Shown piece by piece: positions 7,125 to 10,629 of a stretch of DNA of 10,629 bases. A model generated the notes under the pieces. That model saw only the letters and a program-made list of their open reading frames with translations. It was not told the DNA's origin and ran no database searches. This stretch comes from Paracoccaceae bacterium (GTDB taxonomy: Bacteria > Pseudomonadota > Alphaproteobacteria > Rhodobacterales > Rhodobacteraceae). Positions within the stretch are counted from its first letter, which is position 1. Each line of letters starts with the position of its first letter. The translations under genes and the position numbers were made by a program. The DNA lies in contig SLKB01000206.1 of assembly GCA_007134805.1 (NCBI GenBank), forward strand, positions 1 to 10,629, given 5' to 3'.

Positions 7125-8735
7125 TCAGACGCCATTGTCGCGCAGATAGGCCACGAGCTGGCGCGTCGACGGGTCCTTGGCCGAGGCATCCGCCCCTTCC
7201 AGAAGCGGGCTCAGGGCCACGGCAAGCTCCTTGCCCAGTTCCACCCCCCATTGATCGAAGGAATTGATCCCCAGAATCACCCCTTCGACAAAGACCCGGT
7301 GCTCGTAAAGCGCGATGATCTGGCCAAGCGTGAAAGGGGTCAGTTGCGGATAGATCAGCGTCGTCGAGGGGCGGTTGCCGGGAAAGACGCGGTGGCGGGC
7401 CTGACGCTCAAGCTCCGCGCCTTCAAGCCCCTTGGCCGCCATGATCGCGCGCGCCTCATCAAGGCTGCGCCCGCGCAAGAGCGCTTCGGATTGCGCCAGG
7501 CAATTGGCCGCCAGCAGGCGGTGCTGATGCGCCAGATGCGGCTCGTGCCCTCTTGCTGCCAGCAGGAATTCGCACGGCACGACGCGAGTGCCCTGATGGA
7601 TCAACTGATAGAAAGCGTGCTGCCCGTTGGTGCCGGGCTCACCCCAGACGATGGGGCCGGATTGACGGTGCAGATCCGCCCCCGTCATATCGACCCGCTT
7701 GCCGTTCGATTCCATCTCGAGCTGTTGCAGATAGGCCGGCAGCCGCGCAAGGCGCTGATCATAGGGCAGCACCGCGCGTGTCGCGTGCCCGCAGATCTGG
7801 TTGTGCCAGATCCCCACAAGCGCGAGCAGGACAGGCAGGTTCCCGGCCAGCGGCGCCTCGATGAAATGCTCATCCATCGCGCGCCCGCCCGCGAGCAGTT
7901 GCTCAAATCCGTCCGCCCCGATCGCGATAATGACCCCGAGGCCGATCGGGCCCCACATCGAATAGCGCCCGCCCACCCAGTCGGCAAAGCCGAAGACACG
8001 CTCGGGCGCAATCCCGAACGCGGCCGTCTTGTCGCGCGCGGTCGAGACAGCGGCGAATTGCGCGCCCGGATCGGCGACCTTTTCGGCCATCCAGGCCCGC
8101 GCGCTTTCGGCATTGGTCATCGTCTCGATCGTGGTGAAGGTCTTGGAGGCCACGATCACCAGCGTGCGTTCCGGGTCGAGCCCGCGCAGCGTATCGGCCA
8201 GATGCGCGCCATCGACATTCGAGACATAATGCACCCGCGGCCCGTCATGATACGGCGCAAGCGCGAGCGTGGCCATCGCCGGGCCCAGATCGGACCCGCC
8301 GATGCCGATATTGACCACATCGGTGATCGGCCCGCCCTGCCCCGCGTAGCGGCCCGCGCGCAGATCCTCGGCAAACGCATAGGCGCGGGCGCGGGTTGCA
8401 CGCAACTCCGGCATCACATCCGCGCCATCGACCTCGATCACGGCCGCATCGCCCGCACGCTGCGCGACATGCAGCACCGCGCGCCCCTCGGTCTCGTTGA
8501 TCTTCGCGCCCGAGAACATCGCTGCGCGCCGCTCGGCCAGCAGGGCGCTTTGCGCGAGCGTAAGCAGCAAATCGCGCGCCTCGGCATCGATATTGGTCTT
8601 GGAATAATCGAACAGCATGTCGCCGAAGCTCGCGCGGAAGCTGACCGCGCGGTCCGGCTCCGCGTCGAAGAGATCGAGGATTCTACGCCCCTCTGTGCCG
8701 CGCTGATGGCGTGCAAGATTGCTCCAATGGGTCAT
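7125..8735 (-). CDS. pgi: glucose-6-phosphate isomerase
   Basis: Cytoplasmic enzyme that interconverts glucose-6-phosphate and fructose-6-phosphate. 536 residues (E. coli 549). Motifs in order: [16 protein letters not shown] (139-154), [16 protein letters not shown] (194-209), [14 protein letters not shown] (254-267, with Arg257), [16 protein letters not shown] (337-352, with catalytic base Glu342), [19 protein letters not shown] (364-382, with His373) and [15 protein letters not shown] (491-505, with Lys502). All catalytic residues of the family are kept. The frame opens 8 codons earlier at 8759, but those codons contain the ribosome binding site, so I start at 8735 ([10 protein letters not shown]). 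Last gene of the zwf-pgl-pgi run, 50 bases after pgl. That gap shows no clear terminator, which suggests cotranscription. Confidence 0.97.
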   Translation of the reverse strand: MTHWSNLARHQRGTEGRRILDLFDAEPDRAVSFRASFGDMLFDYSKTNIDAEARDLLLTLAQSALLAERRAAMFSGAKINETEGRAVLHVAQRAGDAAVIEVDGADVMPELRATRARAYAFAEDLRAGRYAGQGGPITDVVNIGIGGSDLGPAMATLALAPYHDGPRVHYVSNVDGAHLADTLRGLDPERTLVIVASKTFTTIETMTNAESARAWMAEKVADPGAQFAAVSTARDKTAAFGIAPERVFGFADWVGGRYSMWGPIGLGVIIAIGADGFEQLLAGGRAMDEHFIEAPLAGNLPVLLALVGIWHNQICGHATRAVLPYDQRLARLPAYLQQLEMESNGKRVDMTGADLHRQSGPIVWGEPGTNGQHAFYQLIHQGTRVVPCEFLLAARGHEPHLAHQHRLLAANCLAQSEALLRGRSLDEARAIMAAKGLEGAELERQARHRVFPGNRPSTTLIYPQLTPFTLGQIIALYEHRVFVEGVILGINSFDQWGVELGKELAVALSPLLEGADASAKDPSTRQLVAYLRDNGV

Positions 8736-8741
8736 GATGCC

Positions 8742-8752
8742 CCTCCCCTCCT
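8742..8752 (-). promoter_or_regulatory. ribosome binding site of pgi
   Basis: On the minus strand, AGGAGGGGAGG reads into the ATG at 8735. This double purine run inside the longer open frame is the reason to reject the upstream start at 8759. Confidence 0.75.
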
Positions 8753-8785
8753 GCTTCAAACCTCACATATGCGCAGCCGCAGGGC

Positions 8786-9460
8786 TCACTCCGACCAGTG
8801 CACCTGCGCGTCCTTCAGGATCGCCGCGATCGGCGCCTCGCGCGCGGGCAGTTTCGCGGCGCGCTCGATGGCCGTGCGCTTGGCGGCGCCCGTGATCAGC
8901 ACATGCACCCGCAGCGCCGATTTCAGCACTGGTGCAGTCAGCGTGATGCGCGGCTCATCCGCCCCCGGCGCGCGCATCGCCATCAGGGGCGGCGCGTCGT
9001 CCTTCAGCGCCGCCTCGAGATTGTCGGCGCCGGGAAAAAGGCTCGCCGTGTGCATGTCCTCGCCCATGCCGAGCAGCAGCACCGAGATCGGCAGATGCGG
9101 CACCAGCCCCGCAGTGAGCGTCTCGAGCGCGTCTTCGGGCACGGGCGCGTCAGTGCGCAGCGGGATCAGTTGCGCCGCCGATGCTCGATCGCGCAACAGC
9201 CGCTCGCGCAACAGCCGCGTGTTCGAGCGCGGGCTCGCTTCAGGCACCCAGCGCTCGTCATTGAGCACGACCGAGACTGCCGACCAGTCAAGGTCGGCCC
9301 CGCTCAGCGTGTCGAAAACGGGCCCCGGCGTCCTGCCACCGGGCACCGAAAGCGTGGCCGCCCCCTTGCTGCGCAGCGTCTCGCCCAGTTCAGAGGCCAG
9401 GCGTTGCGCGAGGCGCAGCATCATCATCTCGGGGTCGGGATAGGCATGAAAGTCCATCAT
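8786..9460 (-). CDS. pgl: 6-phosphogluconolactonase (DevB/SOL type)
   Basis: Hydrolyses 6-phosphogluconolactone made by Zwf to 6-phosphogluconate. 224 residues, typical of the short DevB/SOL-type enzyme and unlike the beta-propeller Pgl of E. coli. Motifs: SVPGGRTP (38-45), the SGG-TP phosphate loop; VVLNDERWVP (64-73); SNTRLLRERLL (79-89); and LGMGEDMHTASLFPG (130-144). In the last, Met136 stands where many family members have Gly (GEDGHTASLFPG). Start ATG at 9460 overlaps the zwf stop as ATGA; a second ATG follows at once at 9457, so the true start is one of the two. Such overlap implies translational coupling to zwf. Confidence 0.95.
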   Translation of the reverse strand: MMDFHAYPDPEMMMLRLAQRLASELGETLRSKGAATLSVPGGRTPGPVFDTLSGADLDWSAVSVVLNDERWVPEASPRSNTRLLRERLLRDRASAAQLIPLRTDAPVPEDALETLTAGLVPHLPISVLLLGMGEDMHTASLFPGADNLEAALKDDAPPLMAMRAPGADEPRITLTAPVLKSALRVHVLITGAAKRTAIERAAKLPAREAPIAAILKDAQVHWSE

Positions 9461-10629
9461 CTGATCTCCCGCCAGCGCCGGCCGTCGCGATGCATCAGCA
9501 TGAGCGCTCCCTCGGGCCCCGTCGTGCCGGGGTCATACGGCTCGGGGCGGTCGCTGCGCTCTTCCCAGGCGGCGATCACCGGATCGACCCAGGCCCAGGC
9601 GGCCTCGACCTCATCGCCGCGCATGAACAACGTCTGGTTGCCCCGGATCACATCCATGATCAGCCGCTCATAGGCATCGGGCACATCGAGGTCATTGCCA
9701 AGCGCCTCGGCGAAACTCATGTCAAGCGCCACATCCTTCAGTCGCATGCCCCCCGGCCCCGGTTCCTTGATCATCACACGCAGATCCATTCCTTCGTCAG
9801 GTTGCAGCCGGATCACCAGCACATTCTCGCGCCACTGGTTCGATTCGCCAAAGATCGAATGCGGCGGCTCCTTGAAGGTGACGGCGATTTCCGACACCCG
9901 CGACTTCAGCCGCTTGCCTGTGCGCAGATAGAACGGCGTGCCCTTCCAGCGCCAGTTCGACACATGCAGTTTCAGCGCCACGAAACTCTCGGTCAGACTG
10001 TCCGGGTTTCCCGAGGCGACAAGATAATCGTCCTCGCCCGGGCCGCGATACTGCCCGCGCACGCATTCGCCCGCGCTGACCGGGTCAAGCGCGCGGATGA
10101 CCTTGAGTTTCTCGTCGCGCATCGCGTCGGGCTCGAATGCGTTGGGCGGCTCCATCGCGATCAGGCAAAGCAGTTGCATGAGGTGATTCTGCACCATGTC
10201 CCGCATCGCGCCCGACTGGTCGTAATATTCGCCGCGCCCGCCCACGCCGACTGTCTCGGCCACGGTGATCTGGACATGATCGACGAATTGCGCGTTCCAC
10301 AAGGGCTCGAACAGAATATTGGCAAAGCGCACTGCCATCAGGTTCTGGACCGTCTCCTTGCCGAGGTAATGGTCGATCCGGTAGATCTGATCCTCGTGGA
10401 AATGCGTGGCCAGCGCGGCATTGAGCGCGCGCGCGCTCTCCAGATCCTTGCCGAAAGGTTTTTCGACCACAATGCGGGACGCGCGATCGGCGATCTTGCG
10501 CAGATGCAGCCGCTGCGCGAGATCCCCGAACAGGCTGGGCGCGACCGAGAAATAGAACGCGCGCACCACATCCTCGCGCATCCGCGCCCCGAGCGCGTCC
10601 CAGCCCCCATCGCCGCGCGCATCGATCGC
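9457..10629 (-). CDS. zwf: glucose-6-phosphate dehydrogenase, N-terminus cut by window edge
   Basis: Oxidises glucose-6-phosphate to 6-phosphogluconolactone with NAD(P)+, feeding the Entner-Doudoroff or pentose phosphate route. 390 residues are visible and the frame is open to the right edge. The ATG at 10581 is internal: the 16 codons before it (AIDARGDGGWDALGAR) match the family. About 95-100 N-terminal residues, including the nucleotide-binding GxxGDLA motif, lie outside. Seen here: RIVVEKPFGKDLESA, the active-site signature RIDHYLGKE (histidine codon at about 10369-10371), NAQFVDHVQITVAETVGVGGR, and FYLRTGKRL. The C-terminal part is complete and ends in WREIR. First visible gene of the minus-strand operon, overlapping pgl by 4 bases. 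Confidence 0.97.
   Translation of the reverse strand, partial: AIDARGDGGWDALGARMREDVVRAFYFSVAPSLFGDLAQRLHLRKIADRASRIVVEKPFGKDLESARALNAALATHFHEDQIYRIDHYLGKETVQNLMAVRFANILFEPLWNAQFVDHVQITVAETVGVGGRGEYYDQSGAMRDMVQNHLMQLLCLIAMEPPNAFEPDAMRDEKLKVIRALDPVSAGECVRGQYRGPGEDDYLVASGNPDSLTESFVALKLHVSNWRWKGTPFYLRTGKRLKSRVSEIAVTFKEPPHSIFGESNQWRENVLVIRLQPDEGMDLRVMIKEPGPGGMRLKDVALDMSFAEALGNDLDVPDAYERLIMDVIRGNQTLFMRGDEVEAAWAWVDPVIAAWEERSDRPEPYDPGTTGPEGALMLMHRDGRRWREIR

Noticed and set aside
7251..9443. A 730-codon open frame on the plus strand, antisense to pgi and pgl
   Set aside because: It lies opposite two clearly recognised enzymes. Its product is rich in Arg, His, Gln and Asp with no recognisable motif, as expected of an antisense frame in GC-rich DNA.
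10424..10438. Alternating GC run inside zwf that might form Z-DNA or a structured site
   Set aside because: It is short, in frame within conserved coding sequence, and similar CG/GC runs occur throughout this GC-rich window.

Overview
This is an ordinary, gene-dense, GC-rich chromosomal window. Gene content, order and codon use all point to an alphaproteobacterium, most likely Rhodobacterales/Rhodobacteraceae. I infer this from recognised protein families and from the neighbourhood ubiK / lgt / MidA-type methyltransferase / pgeF, not from any database search. I found eight protein-coding genes, two of them cut by the window edges. I saw no RNA genes, mobile elements, CRISPR arrays or large repeats.

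Layout, left to right. (1) 1-2000, minus strand: parC, topoisomerase IV subunit A, with its C-terminal end missing off the left edge. (2) 2125-3972, plus strand: an exported DUF4139 protein of unknown function, divergent from parC across a 124-base gap. (3) 3994-4251, minus strand: ubiK, a small coiled-coil accessory factor for ubiquinone synthesis. (4) 4381-7108, plus strand: a tightly coupled operon of lgt (prolipoprotein diacylglyceryl transferase), a MidA/NDUFAF7-type protein methyltransferase, and pgeF (peptidoglycan editing factor). Both junctions are 4-base overlaps (GTGA, then ATGA). (5) 7125 to the right edge, minus strand: a sugar-phosphate operon read zwf > pgl > pgi, with the zwf N-terminus off the right edge.

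How the genes work together. zwf and pgl turn glucose-6-phosphate into 6-phosphogluconate. pgi interconverts glucose-6-phosphate and fructose-6-phosphate, so the three genes form the entry and recycling node for the Entner-Doudoroff or oxidative pentose phosphate route. edd/eda are not in the window. The lgt operon and ubiK mix envelope functions (lipoprotein maturation, cell-wall precursor quality control) with respiratory ones (quinone synthesis, complex I assembly). ubiK and lgt diverge from a 129-base region that carries plausible back-to-back promoters.

I did not find a convincing previously undescribed system. The least understood item is the DUF4139 protein, with its Met-rich linker and C-terminal coiled coil. 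Several very long open frames (up to about 730 codons) lie antisense to real genes. I judge them to be by-products of high GC content.
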